Numbered from the stretch's first letter, positions 4,411 to 11,744 are shown. The stretch is DNA of 11,744 nucleotides from Candidatus Magasanikbacteria bacterium RIFCSPHIGHO2_02_FULL_50_9b (GCA_001782975.1 MFQD01000038.1:65101-76844); one strand, 5' to 3'. The notes: generated by a model from the letters alone, not told the origin. A program made the numbers and translations.

Positions 4411-6262
4411 TGCGCACACACGCTTCGAACAAATTCGAGAAATGAATTCAGATCGTCGCGTGTTGCGCGCATATGATGATCTTCTGCGCGTGATCGAGCA
4501 GGTGAGTGCGCCGGCAAGTTTATTTTCAAACGTGTGGCCTGATGATGCGATGCGCACTGAAGCAGAAAAATCTGAACAACTGGCAAATCAGTTGCTGACC
4601 AAAATCTCGCTGGACAAAAAATTGTTTGAATTGATTGCGACGATTGATGCGGCTGGATTAAACCCGCTGGAGCAGCGTTTGCAAGTACGAATGCTACGCG
4701 ATTTCAGACGTGCTGGCGTGGACAAAGACGACGCGACACGCGAAAAAATCACCAGTCTGAAAAATGAGCTGACAGAGTTGGGTCAACAATTTGAAAAAAA
4801 TATTCGTGAGGATGTGCGCAGCATCAGTGTAAACAACGCCGACGGTCTCGCGGGGTTGCCACCAGATTTCGTCGCCGCTCATCAGCCGAATGAACACGGA
4901 GTTATTTCGATCTCCACTGATTACCCAGATTTTCGGCCATTCATGTTGTACGCCGACCATGCCGCGGCTCGCCGTGAACTGTTTATCAAATTTAACACGC
5001 GCGCATTTCCAAAAAATGAATCTGTATTGCGATCACTACTCGAAAAACGTTTTGCGCTGGCACAGCTGCTTGGATATTCGTCGTGGGCTGTATATGTGAC
5101 TGAGGATAAAATGATTCAGAACGCGGCCGCTGTCGCACAGTTTATTGAGCGCATTAACACTGCTGCAAAAAATCGCGCCGCTGTTGAGTATGATGAGTTG
5201 CTGGCATACAAGCGCCGGACATCCCCTCAAGCGTCGACAGTTGCAGAATGGGAATCGCCGTATCTCAAAGAAAAATTGCGTGCTGAAAAATTTGAATTTG
5301 ATTCGCAGGCAGTGCGACCCTATTTTGTCTATGACCGCGTGCGCGACGGGCTGTTAGCGTTGGCTGGAGAGCTGTATGAAATACAATTTGTTCCAGTCAC
5401 CACTGCAACGTGGCACGAGTCAGTCGAAGTTTTTAACGTCAATCGTGGCACCGCAACCATTGGCCGCATCTATTTGGACATGCATCCCCGCGAAAATAAA
5501 TATAAACATGCTGCACAATTTCATTTGCAAAGTGGTGTACGTGCAGTTCAGCTACCAGAAGGCGTACTGGTGTGTAATTTTACAGATCCACAGAAGCAAA
5601 TTCCTGCACTGATGGATCATGACCAAGTGACGACTTTTTTTCACGAATTCGGCCACCTGATGCATCATATTTTGGGCGGGAACACGGAGTTCGCATATTT
5701 TTCTGGTGTTGCAACCGAATGGGATTTTGTTGAAGCACCGTCGCAACTGTTTGAAGAGTGGGCGTGGGATGCGAATGTGCTCGCTCGATTTGCGCATCAC
5801 GCAGAAACGGGCGAGTCGATTCCGGCGGCACTCGTCGCGCAGCTGCGAGCGGCAGAGGAATTCGGCAAGGGTCTGTTTACGACGCGCCAATTGCAGTTCG
5901 CTGCGCTTTCACTCGAACTATACGCATCTGATCCACACGGATTTGAAATTCATACGCGCGCAATTGAATTACAAAATCAGTACAACCAATTTCCGTTTGA
6001 GGACGACACGCACATGGAATGTAGTTTTGGTCATCTGGACGGATACAGCGCGATCTACTACACCTATCTATGGTCACTCGTTATCGCCAAGGATCTATTC
6101 ACAAAATTTGAAGCTGATGGCTTGTTGAATGAAGCGGCGGCGCGTGCGTATCGCCAACACATTTTGGAGCCCGGTGGATCGAGCGACGCCGCAGCGCTCA
6201 TCAATAATTTTCTTGGTCGTGCCTACACGTTCGACGCATTTGAAGCATGGCTTGCAAAATAA
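4343..6262 (+). CDS. M3A family zinc metallopeptidase (thimet oligopeptidase / oligopeptidase A-like)
   Basis: A 639-aa protein, close to the usual 650-700 of this family. It carries the zinc motif H434-E-F-G-H438, with the third ligand E464 in DFVEAPSQ, 26 residues after the second His as in oligopeptidase A. Family signature stretches are clear: FSGVATEWDFVEAPSQLFEEW after the zinc motif, and GHLDGYSAIYYTYLWS near the C-terminus with substrate-binding Tyr and His residues. The N-terminal 200 residues are the helical domain that restricts the enzyme to short peptides. No signal peptide is visible, so it probably degrades cytosolic oligopeptides. ATG 4343 is used here, but TTG 4331 has a better Shine-Dalgarno. 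The start lies 68 nt inside the upstream gene, implying co-transcription from the promoter at 3802-3810. Confidence 0.92.
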   Translation: MNFYHIPDTANYFETRVSELLRDAHTRFEQIREMNSDRRVLRAYDDLLRVIEQVSAPASLFSNVWPDDAMRTEAEKSEQLANQLLTKISLDKKLFELIATIDAAGLNPLEQRLQVRMLRDFRRAGVDKDDATREKITSLKNELTELGQQFEKNIREDVRSISVNNADGLAGLPPDFVAAHQPNEHGVISISTDYPDFRPFMLYADHAAARRELFIKFNTRAFPKNESVLRSLLEKRFALAQLLGYSSWAVYVTEDKMIQNAAAVAQFIERINTAAKNRAAVEYDELLAYKRRTSPQASTVAEWESPYLKEKLRAEKFEFDSQAVRPYFVYDRVRDGLLALAGELYEIQFVPVTTATWHESVEVFNVNRGTATIGRIYLDMHPRENKYKHAAQFHLQSGVRAVQLPEGVLVCNFTDPQKQIPALMDHDQVTTFFHEFGHLMHHILGGNTEFAYFSGVATEWDFVEAPSQLFEEWAWDANVLARFAHHAETGESIPAALVAQLRAAEEFGKGLFTTRQLQFAALSLELYASDPHGFEIHTRAIELQNQYNQFPFEDDTHMECSFGHLDGYSAIYYTYLWSLVIAKDLFTKFEADGLLNEAAARAYRQHILEPGGSSDAAALINNFLGRAYTFDAFEAWLAK

Positions 6263-6289
6263 ATTCAGGCTGGACAATCGTTCGGTCAT

Positions 6290-6318
6290 TTGTTAACATG
6301 GTCGACACACACTAATTA
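6290..6318 (+). promoter_or_regulatory. Promoter of ppa, probably leaderless
   Basis: TTGTTA (6290-6295) and TAATTA (6313-6318) are 17 nt apart. The ATG at 6326 follows after 7 nt, so the transcript is predicted to begin at or one base before the start codon. No Shine-Dalgarno precedes it. Confidence 0.5.
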
Positions 6319-6325
6319 TTTTTCT

Positions 6326-6841
6326 ATGCTTCATGAGTTAAAAATCGGCGAAAAATCGCCAGAATTGTGCACGGCTGTCATCGAAATTCCACGCGGCAGC
6401 CAGAATAAATACGAATTTGATCCGGAATTGCAGGTGATCAAGCTTGATCGCGTTTTGTTTAGCCCAATGTTTTATCCGCTTGATTATGGTTTTTTTCCTC
6501 AGACGCTCGGTGGTGATGGAGACACCCTCGATGTTATGGTGCTGACAAGCAATCCGCTGTTCCCGGGATGCGCACTCGACGTACGACCGGTTGGTGTGCT
6601 CATGATGAGCGATGACAAAGGACAGGATGAAAAAATTATCGCCGTTGCAAAAGCTGATCCTCGATTTAAACACATTGCAGACATCAGCGACGTCAACGAG
6701 CATCTCAAACTCGAGATCGCGCATTTTTTTGAAACGTACAAAACGCTTGAAAAAAAATCATGCTCGATCGGTGGGTGGGAGGATAAAGCGCACGCGCAGC
6801 AGGTCATCACTGAATGCATGCAGCGGTTCGCCAAAAAATGA
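6326..6841 (+). CDS. ppa: Inorganic pyrophosphatase, family I
   Basis: A 171-aa soluble pyrophosphatase, the normal bacterial length, which hydrolyses pyrophosphate to phosphate with Mg2+ and pulls biosynthetic reactions forward. Active-site residues line up with the E. coli enzyme: K28 and E30 in KYE, R42, Y50 and Y54, D64-x-D66-x-x-D69 in GGDGDTLDV, D96, D101 and K103 in SDDKGQDEK, and Y138-K139. The usual Pro in the DGDPLDV signature is Thr (T67), a position that tolerates change in other bacteria. A longer frame from 6290 would begin in the promoter, so ATG 6326 is chosen. The stop overlaps the GAGG Shine-Dalgarno of the next gene, and the run to truB is probably one operon. Confidence 0.95.
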   Translation: MLHELKIGEKSPELCTAVIEIPRGSQNKYEFDPELQVIKLDRVLFSPMFYPLDYGFFPQTLGGDGDTLDVMVLTSNPLFPGCALDVRPVGVLMMSDDKGQDEKIIAVAKADPRFKHIADISDVNEHLKLEIAHFFETYKTLEKKSCSIGGWEDKAHAQQVITECMQRFAKK

Positions 6842-6844
6842 GGT

Positions 6845-7129
6845 ATGATGGATGAGAAAATGCAAACGCTCCGCACAGAATCTGATAAATTTCGCGCTGA
6901 AGTGACGAAGCAGGTGAGCACTTACATTCTCGCCGGTTTTGGCATCGTAGCTGGTCTCGCGTGGAACGAAGCGATCCGATCGCTTATTGATTACATCTAT
7001 CCGCTTCCGCAAAATGGAGTACAGGCAAAATTTTTGTACGCGGTGGTCATCACGATTGTGGTGATTCTAGTCAGTATGGCTGTGTTGCGAAGCAATCGAG
7101 CGCATGACAAAAAATCGAGACATGATTGA
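6845..7129 (+). CDS. DUF5654-like small membrane protein
   Basis: A 94-aa protein with a charged N-terminal helix (residues 1-22) and two membrane spans, about 25-42 (AGFGIVAGLAW) and 63-81 (FLYAVVITIVVILVSMAV), then a basic tail. The GLAWNEAI segment after the first span and the KFLYAV start of the second are typical of DUF5654 proteins, which are common in Patescibacteria and some archaea and have no known role. The start may be ATG 6845 or ATG 6848; GAGG at 6840-6843 fits 6848 slightly better. It lies 3 nt after ppa and overlaps truB by up to 26 nt, so it is co-transcribed. A membrane protein between two soluble housekeeping enzymes gives no functional clue. Confidence 0.75.
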   Translation: MMDEKMQTLRTESDKFRAEVTKQVSTYILAGFGIVAGLAWNEAIRSLIDYIYPLPQNGVQAKFLYAVVITIVVILVSMAVLRSNRAHDKKSRHD

Positions 7130-7811
7130 AGTCGGCCTCGGTTCAATCATTGCAATTCATAAGCCAGTCGGTCCATCGTCAAATGCTATCCTCACTCGCA
7201 TCAAACGAATCACCGGCATTAAAAAAGTTGGCCATGCGGGCACACTCGATCCGCTCGCGAGCGGCGTTTTGGTTGTTGGCATCGGACGCAGCGCAACGAA
7301 ATTGTTGTGGGGCAGCGATCTTGATGAAAAAGAATATGTTGCATCGATTCAATTTGGCGTAACGAGTACGACCGATGATGAAGAAGGGGAGAAGACACAA
7401 ATCGCTGCTGCGAAAATTCCTTCGCCCAGCGATATAAAAAATGTTTTAAAAAAATTTGTCGGCACGATTCAGCAAACCCCGCCGATCTATAGCGCGCTCA
7501 AAATCGCCGGTAAGCCGGCCTACAAATTGGCGCGTGCCGGAACGCCAATTGCACTGGCATCTCGATCGGTGATCATCGACAATATTGAATTGTTGGAATA
7601 CGAGTGGCCTGTTGCAAAAATTCGAGTGCGCTGTCATTCGGGCGTATACATTCGTTCGCTCTGTCGCGATGTCGGAGAGTTGCTCGGCTGCGGTGCGTAC
7701 ACGGCTGATCTCATGCGCACTCGCGTCGGAAAGTTTTCACTGGATGAGTGCCTTGCGCTCGAGCAATTTGAAACACTGTGGAACAAAACCGCGCCATCAG
7801 CTTCACCTTGA
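7104..7811 (+). CDS. truB: tRNA pseudouridine-55 synthase TruB, short form
   Basis: A 235-aa protein that isomerises U55 in the T-loop of tRNAs. The catalytic motif GHAGTLDPLASGVL carries the nucleophile D49. Further family motifs are YSALKIAGKPAYKLAR (the Tyr that stacks on the target base) and SGVYIRSLCRDVGELL with the conserved Arg. The C-terminus stops right after the catalytic domain, so the PUA or other C-terminal extension of E. coli TruB (314 aa) is absent, as in other reduced genomes. ATG 7104 overlaps the preceding gene by 26 nt. ATG 7122 (overlap 8 nt, nucleophile D43) is an equally good start. The stop lies in the loop of the terminator at 7790-7835, making this the last gene of the ppa unit. 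Confidence 0.93.
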   Translation: MTKNRDMIEVGLGSIIAIHKPVGPSSNAILTRIKRITGIKKVGHAGTLDPLASGVLVVGIGRSATKLLWGSDLDEKEYVASIQFGVTSTTDDEEGEKTQIAAAKIPSPSDIKNVLKKFVGTIQQTPPIYSALKIAGKPAYKLARAGTPIALASRSVIIDNIELLEYEWPVAKIRVRCHSGVYIRSLCRDVGELLGCGAYTADLMRTRVGKFSLDECLALEQFETLWNKTAPSASP

Positions 7812-7835
7812 CAGTGCGGCAGGGCGCGTTTTTTT
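7790..7835 (+). terminator. Probable intrinsic terminator after truB
   Basis: CGCGCC (7790-7795) can pair with GGCGCG (7823-7828), followed at once by T7 (7829-7835). The loop of 27 nt is long and contains the truB stop codon, so the fold is weaker than the other two terminators. Its position, just before a strong promoter, supports it. Confidence 0.55.
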
Positions 7836-7836
7836 A

Positions 7837-7865
7837 TTGACGATTCTGCCACATTTATTTATAAT
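7837..7865 (+). promoter_or_regulatory. Strong sigma70-type promoter of the greA-lysS operon
   Basis: TTGACG (7837-7842) and TATAAT (7860-7865) are exactly 17 nt apart, the best consensus promoter in the window. Transcription is predicted to start near 7872, giving a leader of about 17 nt before ATG 7889. It starts one base after the T-run of the preceding terminator. Confidence 0.8.
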
Positions 7866-7888
7866 TGACGCCACCTATCACGGCACCT

Positions 7889-8353
7889 ATGAATGCTCAA
7901 AAATATGTTTCTGCAGCACGGCTCCAAGAACTCAAGGATGAATTACGCCAGTTAAAATTCACAACAATTCCGAAAATAGCGCAGCAAATTGATGACGCAA
8001 AACAAAATGGCGATCTGTCTGAAAATGCGGAATATTCAGACGCAAAGGAGCGTATGGCATTTGCGCACGGACGCGTTGCTGAACTCGATCAGCTATTGTC
8101 TAACGCGGTCGTCATCAGCGAACCGGTCGCCGGAGCCGAAACAGTGCATATCGGCTCAACCATTGTCGTCGAAACGAATGGCGCACCGCGAACCTACACC
8201 ATTGTTGGCTCCAACGAGGCAGATCCGAGCGCCGGGCTCATTTCAAATGAATCACCGATCGGTGAGGCATTTTTGGGTCGTAAAGTCGGTGACGACGTCG
8301 AGGTGGTGACGCCGATCAAAACAACGAACTACAAAATTCTTGAGATCAAATAG
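7889..8353 (+). CDS. greA: Transcription elongation factor GreA
   Basis: A 154-aa protein, the usual GreA length. Residues 10-75 form the N-terminal coiled coil that enters the RNA polymerase secondary channel. The tip motif GDLSENAEY carries D42 and E45, the acidic pair that helps coordinate Mg2+ so that the polymerase cleaves backtracked RNA. The C-terminal domain (about 80-154) has the typical IGSTIVVET and SPIGEAFLGRKVGDDV segments, which bind the polymerase rim. ATG 7889 is the start; a TTG at 7865 in the same frame lies inside the -10 box and cannot be translated. It is the first gene of the right-hand operon, and lysS begins 1 nt after its stop. Confidence 0.95.
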   Translation: MNAQKYVSAARLQELKDELRQLKFTTIPKIAQQIDDAKQNGDLSENAEYSDAKERMAFAHGRVAELDQLLSNAVVISEPVAGAETVHIGSTIVVETNGAPRTYTIVGSNEADPSAGLISNESPIGEAFLGRKVGDDVEVVTPIKTTNYKILEIK

Positions 8354-8354
8354 T

Positions 8355-9848
8355 ATGGATGAAACGGTTGGACATCGGTCGGAAGAGGAGGTACGGCTCG
8401 AGAAATTGCGCGAGCTGCAATCGCGCGGTATTGACGCCTATTCAGATGAAGTGCATCGCACACATCTGGTGTCTGATTTGATCGCTCAATTTGACGCGCT
8501 CCAAACAGCGACAGCCGTTGTTATTGTCGATGGTCGGTTAACCAGCGCGCGTTGGCATGGCGGATCTGCATTTGCCGATGTGGCTGACCGTTCAGGCCGC
8601 ATTCAACTGCACCTGCGTAGAGATGTGATTGGTGAGGATTCATACGCCACAATAAAAAATTTATTTGATGTCGGCGATTTTATCGAAGTGACCGGCACAC
8701 TGATCATGACGAAAGTGGGGGAGAAAACCGTTGAGGTCACCCAGATGCGTCTGCTGAGCAAGGCGTTGCGTCCACTTCCTGAAAAGTGGCACGGGTTACA
8801 GGACATCGAAATTCGGTATCGCCAACGTGAGCTTGATTTGCTGTCAAATGCAGAGGTACGCGATCGGTTCATCATTCGATCTAAAATGATTTCAGCGATG
8901 CGGCAATTTTTGGATGCGGCGGACTTTCTCGAAGTTGAAACGCCGATGCTCCAGCCCATTCCGGGTGGTGCGAGTGCGCGTCCCTTTGTGACGCACCACA
9001 ATGCGCTGGACACTGATTTCTTTTTGCGAATTGCGCCAGAGCTGTATTTAAAACGATTGGTGGTGGGCGGTTTCGAAAAAGTGTACGAAATCGGACGCTG
9101 CTTTCGCAACGAAGGAATTGACTATGCGCACAATCCGGAATTCACCATGATGGAGTTGTACTGGGCATATGCGCACAAGGATGAGTTTGTAATGTTTCTT
9201 GAAAATCTCGTGACGCATATGATCGGCACAGCGTTTCATTCGCTACAAATTCCATTTGGCGAAATGGTATTGAACTTTGATTCGCCGTGGCCGCGAAAAA
9301 CTTTTCGTGAGGTGATCATCGACGCGTGCGGCATTGATATTGACGAACATCATACACGCGAGCAGCTCGCGTCAGCAGTCGCAGCACAGGGGATTGCGAT
9401 TGATTTCGAAGGGTGTGTCGGCGTGGGCGAATGTTATGATCAGTTGTTTAAAAAAACGGCGCGTCCGCAGTTGGTGCAACCAACATGGGTGTTTGATTAT
9501 CCAATTGAATTGAAGCCACTCACCAAGGCGCTCGTCAGCGATCCAGCCAAGAGCGCGTCCGTTCAGCTCGTGGTGAATGGGGCGGAAATTGTGAATGCGT
9601 ATTACCATGAACTGAACGACCCCGTTGAACAACGACGTCGGTTTGCTGAGCAGCAATCGCTGCGCGATGCCGGTTCCGAAGAAGCGCAGTGGATGGATGA
9701 AGATTTTGTACGGTCGCTCGAGCACGGGATGCCTCCAACGTCAGGCGTTGGCATTGGTATCGATCGCTTGGTAGCATTCATCACGAATTCGCCTAATTTG
9801 AAAGAGTCAATTTTGTTTCCGACACTGCGCCCTGTCTCAAAAGAGTAA
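8355..9848 (+). CDS. lysS: Lysyl-tRNA synthetase, class II
   Basis: A 497-aa class IIb synthetase that charges tRNA-Lys. The N-terminal OB-fold anticodon-binding domain covers about residues 55-140. Class II motif 1 is around FLEVETPMLQPIPGGASARP, motif 2 is R225-IAPELYLKRL through YEIGRCFRNEG, and motif 3 is G464-VGIGIDR471. The LysRS-specific segment KWHGLQDIEIRYRQRELDL and the HNPEFTMMELYWAY stretch separate it from AspRS and AsnRS. Length and motifs are complete. ATG 8355 follows the greA stop as TAGTATG; a TTG at 8340 in frame is less likely. No Shine-Dalgarno is obvious, so translation probably depends on the upstream gene. The next gene starts 1 nt after its stop. Confidence 0.97.
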   Translation: MDETVGHRSEEEVRLEKLRELQSRGIDAYSDEVHRTHLVSDLIAQFDALQTATAVVIVDGRLTSARWHGGSAFADVADRSGRIQLHLRRDVIGEDSYATIKNLFDVGDFIEVTGTLIMTKVGEKTVEVTQMRLLSKALRPLPEKWHGLQDIEIRYRQRELDLLSNAEVRDRFIIRSKMISAMRQFLDAADFLEVETPMLQPIPGGASARPFVTHHNALDTDFFLRIAPELYLKRLVVGGFEKVYEIGRCFRNEGIDYAHNPEFTMMELYWAYAHKDEFVMFLENLVTHMIGTAFHSLQIPFGEMVLNFDSPWPRKTFREVIIDACGIDIDEHHTREQLASAVAAQGIAIDFEGCVGVGECYDQLFKKTARPQLVQPTWVFDYPIELKPLTKALVSDPAKSASVQLVVNGAEIVNAYYHELNDPVEQRRRFAEQQSLRDAGSEEAQWMDEDFVRSLEHGMPPTSGVGIGIDRLVAFITNSPNLKESILFPTLRPVSKE

Positions 9849-9849
9849 T

Positions 9850-10680
9850 ATGCCGACAATCGTCACACATCTCAATCCGCACCTCGATGAGGTTGTTTGT
9901 ATTTGGATGGTGCGTCGTTTTTTGCCGCGGTGGAATCGGTGCACCGTCAAATATGTCGCTACAAATCCGCATGGCGGGAGTGTCAAAGCCACGGATCGTG
10001 ATTCGACGATCATGTATATTGGCGTGGGTCGTGGAAAATTTGATGAGCACAAGGGTAATCTGGACGAATCCGCAACAACGCTCGTGTATACATTTTTGGT
10101 TGGTGAAAAAAAAATTAAATTGGCAACAATTGAGCGCGCGGCGCTTGCAGAGCTGGTCGCGTTTGTGAATGACGATGATCATGGGAAACACATCACGCAA
10201 CTGCACAGCGAATTTTCCTTTTCAACAGCAAACGCGTTTATGCCGCGGACGGGGATGAAATCAGCGGCAATTCTTACTGCGGGAGCCGCGTATCTTGACG
10301 GTGTGTTTGAGTGTCTGTTGGAAAAACATTTGCTCGAGCGTGATTGGAAAAAAATGCAGTTGGTTAAAACACGCGTCGGACGAGCCGTTGCCGTGCAAAC
10401 AGAAGCAAGTGCGAAAACCGTGCTACGACGAGCCAGCCGAGAGGGAATTCAGATCGCAATTGTGTTGAATCCAAAAAACAAATTTCGTTCTATCAGAGCT
10501 GTTCCTGAATCACCCGCTGATTTTTCAGACGCGTTTCAACGAGCGCACGCGCTTGAACCGCACGCAGAATGGTACTTGCATCACAGCAAAAAAATGCTGA
10601 TTTGCGGCTCTGATGTTGCGGCAAATGTGACACTCTCAAAAATGTCACTTGCTGCCTTGATACAGCTCGTTGCGGTATGA
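9850..10680 (+). CDS. MYG1-like (UPF0160) DHH-superfamily-type putative phosphoesterase
   Basis: A 276-aa protein resembling MYG1 family proteins. Likely metal-binding residues are H7, H11 and D13 in THLNPHLDE, D65 and H67 in FDEH, and D108-D110 with H111 in NDDDH, in the order seen in MYG1/DHH phosphoesterases. The C-terminal part has the MYG1-type stretch RSIRAVPESPADF (about 216-228) and a final segment where MYG1 ends in a Gly-rich nucleic-acid-binding patch. Eukaryotic MYG1 is a 3'-5' RNA exonuclease; bacterial members are uncharacterised. It is shorter than eukaryotic MYG1. It sits 1 nt after lysS and overlaps the next start as ATGA, so it is part of a translation-related operon. The family call is by eye and fair; the activity is inference. 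Confidence 0.65.
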   Translation: MPTIVTHLNPHLDEVVCIWMVRRFLPRWNRCTVKYVATNPHGGSVKATDRDSTIMYIGVGRGKFDEHKGNLDESATTLVYTFLVGEKKIKLATIERAALAELVAFVNDDDHGKHITQLHSEFSFSTANAFMPRTGMKSAAILTAGAAYLDGVFECLLEKHLLERDWKKMQLVKTRVGRAVAVQTEASAKTVLRRASREGIQIAIVLNPKNKFRSIRAVPESPADFSDAFQRAHALEPHAEWYLHHSKKMLICGSDVAANVTLSKMSLAALIQLVAV

Positions 10681-11099
10681 AAACAAAACGCAGCGTCATG
10701 TGTTTTGGAACGTTTGATATCATACATCCCGGGCATGTAAAGTTTCTGGCTGCAGCGCGCGCACTCGGCGACGAATTACTTGTCGTTGTCTCACGTGATG
10801 ATCGACGAGCGGCACTGAGCGGCGCCATGCCGGTTCACACGCAGCGCGAACGCATTGCGGTGCTGGATGGCCTCAAATCAGTCACGCGCGCAATTGCCGG
10901 CAAAAAAAATGACATTCTTGTCGTTGTTCGACAACACAGACCCGATATCATTGCGCTGGGTCATGATCAGGTGTATGGTATTTCTGCCCTGCAAAAATGG
11001 TGTGAGCAGCAAAAAAATCCACCACGCGTCATACGATTGAGGGCGTTTAATCGAGCGCGGCACTCAACCTCGCGTATTAAAGCAGTATTATGCCAGTAG
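10677..11099 (+). CDS. Cytidylyltransferase-family nucleotidyltransferase, RibL (archaeal FAD synthase)-like
   Basis: A 140-aa single-domain nucleotidyltransferase. The nucleotide-binding motif is GTFDIIHPGH with H17-P-G-H20, followed by the helix KFLAAARALGDELLVVVSRD. The middle segment RPDIIALGHDQ is characteristic of archaeal RibL-type FAD synthases and related glycerol-3-phosphate cytidylyltransferases. The C-terminal HSTSRIK (about 129-135) corresponds to the ST motif that contacts the nucleotide phosphates. RibL joins AMP to FMN to make FAD; TagD-type relatives use CTP and glycerol-3-phosphate. The LGHDQ context favours RibL, but the substrate cannot be settled from sequence. Its start overlaps the previous stop (ATGA, 10677-10680), and its end overlaps the Nudix gene by 10 nt. 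Confidence 0.75.
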   Translation: MKTKRSVMCFGTFDIIHPGHVKFLAAARALGDELLVVVSRDDRRAALSGAMPVHTQRERIAVLDGLKSVTRAIAGKKNDILVVVRQHRPDIIALGHDQVYGISALQKWCEQQKNPPRVIRLRAFNRARHSTSRIKAVLCQ

Positions 11100-11545
11100 C
11101 TCGACACGTGAGACGCCAAATTTTTGTTGCACTTTCACTTGTTGTTGATCAGCACGGCCACGTTTTGCTTGCACAGCGGCATGATCCAAAAAATCGCGGC
11201 ATGCACGAGCGCTGGGAATTTCCCGGTGGTAAGGTTGAATTTGGGGAACAGCCTGCTGCAACCGCTGTCCGCGAGGCGAGGGAAGAGGTGGGAATTGATA
11301 TTATCGTTGATCGAATTCTGAACATTTATTCATGGTTTCATCCGGATCGGCCGCACATTCAGGTTGTATTGATGGCATATATTGCACACCGTGCGAACGA
11401 GCAACAGCAACCAAAGCCGAGTTGTCGCGAAGTGCAGGCTATTGCATGGACGCGGATAGAAGCAGCGCTCGGAATGAATGTGATCGACAATAACAAGATA
11501 ATCCTGCGCGATTTAAAAAAGGCGCTTACAAAAACCACTGTATGA
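11090..11545 (+). CDS. Nudix hydrolase (MutT-like)
   Basis: A 151-aa Nudix protein with a complete Nudix box, G47-x5-E53-x7-REAREEVGI (residues 47-69), whose Glu residues bind Mg2+. The family cleaves nucleoside diphosphates linked to another group. The preceding WEFPGGKVE and size suggest a MutT-like nucleotide-sanitising or general NTP/dNTP hydrolase, but substrate specificity cannot be read from the box. ATG 11090 overlaps the upstream gene by 10 nt; a GTG at 11108 is an alternative. The stop overlaps the serS start as ATGA (11542-11545), so it belongs to the same operon. Confidence 0.88.
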   Translation: MPVARHVRRQIFVALSLVVDQHGHVLLAQRHDPKNRGMHERWEFPGGKVEFGEQPAATAVREAREEVGIDIIVDRILNIYSWFHPDRPHIQVVLMAYIAHRANEQQQPKPSCREVQAIAWTRIEAALGMNVIDNNKIILRDLKKALTKTTV

Positions 11546-11744
11546 TCGACAGTAACATTTTGCGAAACCAAACTGATCGTGTCCGTGAATCAGTCGTCTC
11601 GCGCAAGGCGAGCGTTGATGTTGATGCGTTGTTGCGGTGTGATGCGGAGGTTCGCACGCTCCAGTCTCATGTTGACGAGCTTCGGCACGGCTTAAAATCA
11701 CGGTCAAAAGGGAAACCAACCGACGAGGAGCGCACTGAATTGCA
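11542..11744 (+). CDS. serS: Seryl-tRNA synthetase, N-terminal fragment (runs off the window)
   Basis: From ATG 11542 the frame stays open to the window end and gives 67 residues. It starts MIDSNILRNQTDRVRESV and continues into the heptad-rich helix typical of the SerRS N-terminal antiparallel coiled coil, which clamps the long variable arm of tRNA-Ser. The Asp-Ala-Leu-Leu segment (about 28-31) and the basic turn KSRSKGKP (about 56-63) sit where SerRS has the DxLLxLD segment and the end of the first coil. The catalytic domain is outside the window, so the assignment rests on the N-terminal pattern. The start overlaps the Nudix stop (ATGA), which makes it the sixth gene of the operon starting with greA. 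Confidence 0.85.
   Translation, partial: MIDSNILRNQTDRVRESVVSRKASVDVDALLRCDAEVRTLQSHVDELRHGLKSRSKGKPTDEERTEL

Noticed and set aside
7865..7888. TTG start for greA, eight residues earlier
   Set aside because: The codon overlaps the TATAAT box and would not be in the transcript.
1..11744. CRISPR array, insertion sequence, tRNA or rRNA genes, recoded UGA
   Set aside because: I saw no regularly spaced repeats, no transposase or terminal repeats, no cloverleaf or rRNA-like sequence, and UGA ends several genes exactly where their families end.

Overview
The window looks like a chromosome segment from a Candidate Phyla Radiation (Patescibacteria) bacterium. The evidence is a CxxC-x17-CxxC zinc-ribbon protein with an RGG-rich N-terminus, a DUF5654-type small membrane protein, a short TruB with no C-terminal extension, an archaeal RibL-like cytidylyltransferase, very tight gene packing with ATGA overlaps, and several promoters whose -10 box sits only 6-7 nt before the start codon. 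UGA is used as an ordinary stop, so this is not a code-25 lineage. Base composition is intermediate. I cannot name a lower taxon from the sequence.

Layout. (a) 1-345: the end of a plus-strand ORF of unknown function, then a structured stretch and a strong intrinsic terminator. (b) 349-1958: a promoter, an MntA-type nucleotidyltransferase antitoxin gene, a broken HepT-type HEPN toxin gene and an M29-like aminopeptidase, formerly joined by two ATGA overlaps. (c) 1954-2798: a 275-aa protein of unknown function with its own promoter. (d) 2834-3463: the zinc-ribbon protein, closed by a bidirectional terminator shared with a convergent gene for a small membrane protein (3475-3756, minus). (e) 3780-6262: overlapping divergent promoters drive that membrane protein leftwards and a 2H-phosphoesterase (LigT/ThpR-like) plus an M3 metallopeptidase rightwards. 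(f) 6290-7835: inorganic pyrophosphatase, DUF5654-like protein and TruB, ending in a likely terminator. (g) 7837-11744: a strong promoter, then greA, lysS, a MYG1-like protein, a RibL-like nucleotidyltransferase, a Nudix hydrolase and the start of serS. Junctions in this last run are 1 nt apart or overlapping, so it reads as one operon.

Functionally most of the right two thirds is housekeeping: transcription elongation, tRNA charging, tRNA pseudouridylation, phosphate recycling and peptide turnover. The accessory part is the mntA/hepT pair. The hepT reading frame has lost the stretch that should hold the HEPN RNase motif, but its C-terminal tail survives in another frame right up to the next gene. 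The antitoxin gene looks intact. That decayed toxin is the clearest unusual feature of the window. I did not find convincing evidence for a wholly new multi-gene system.
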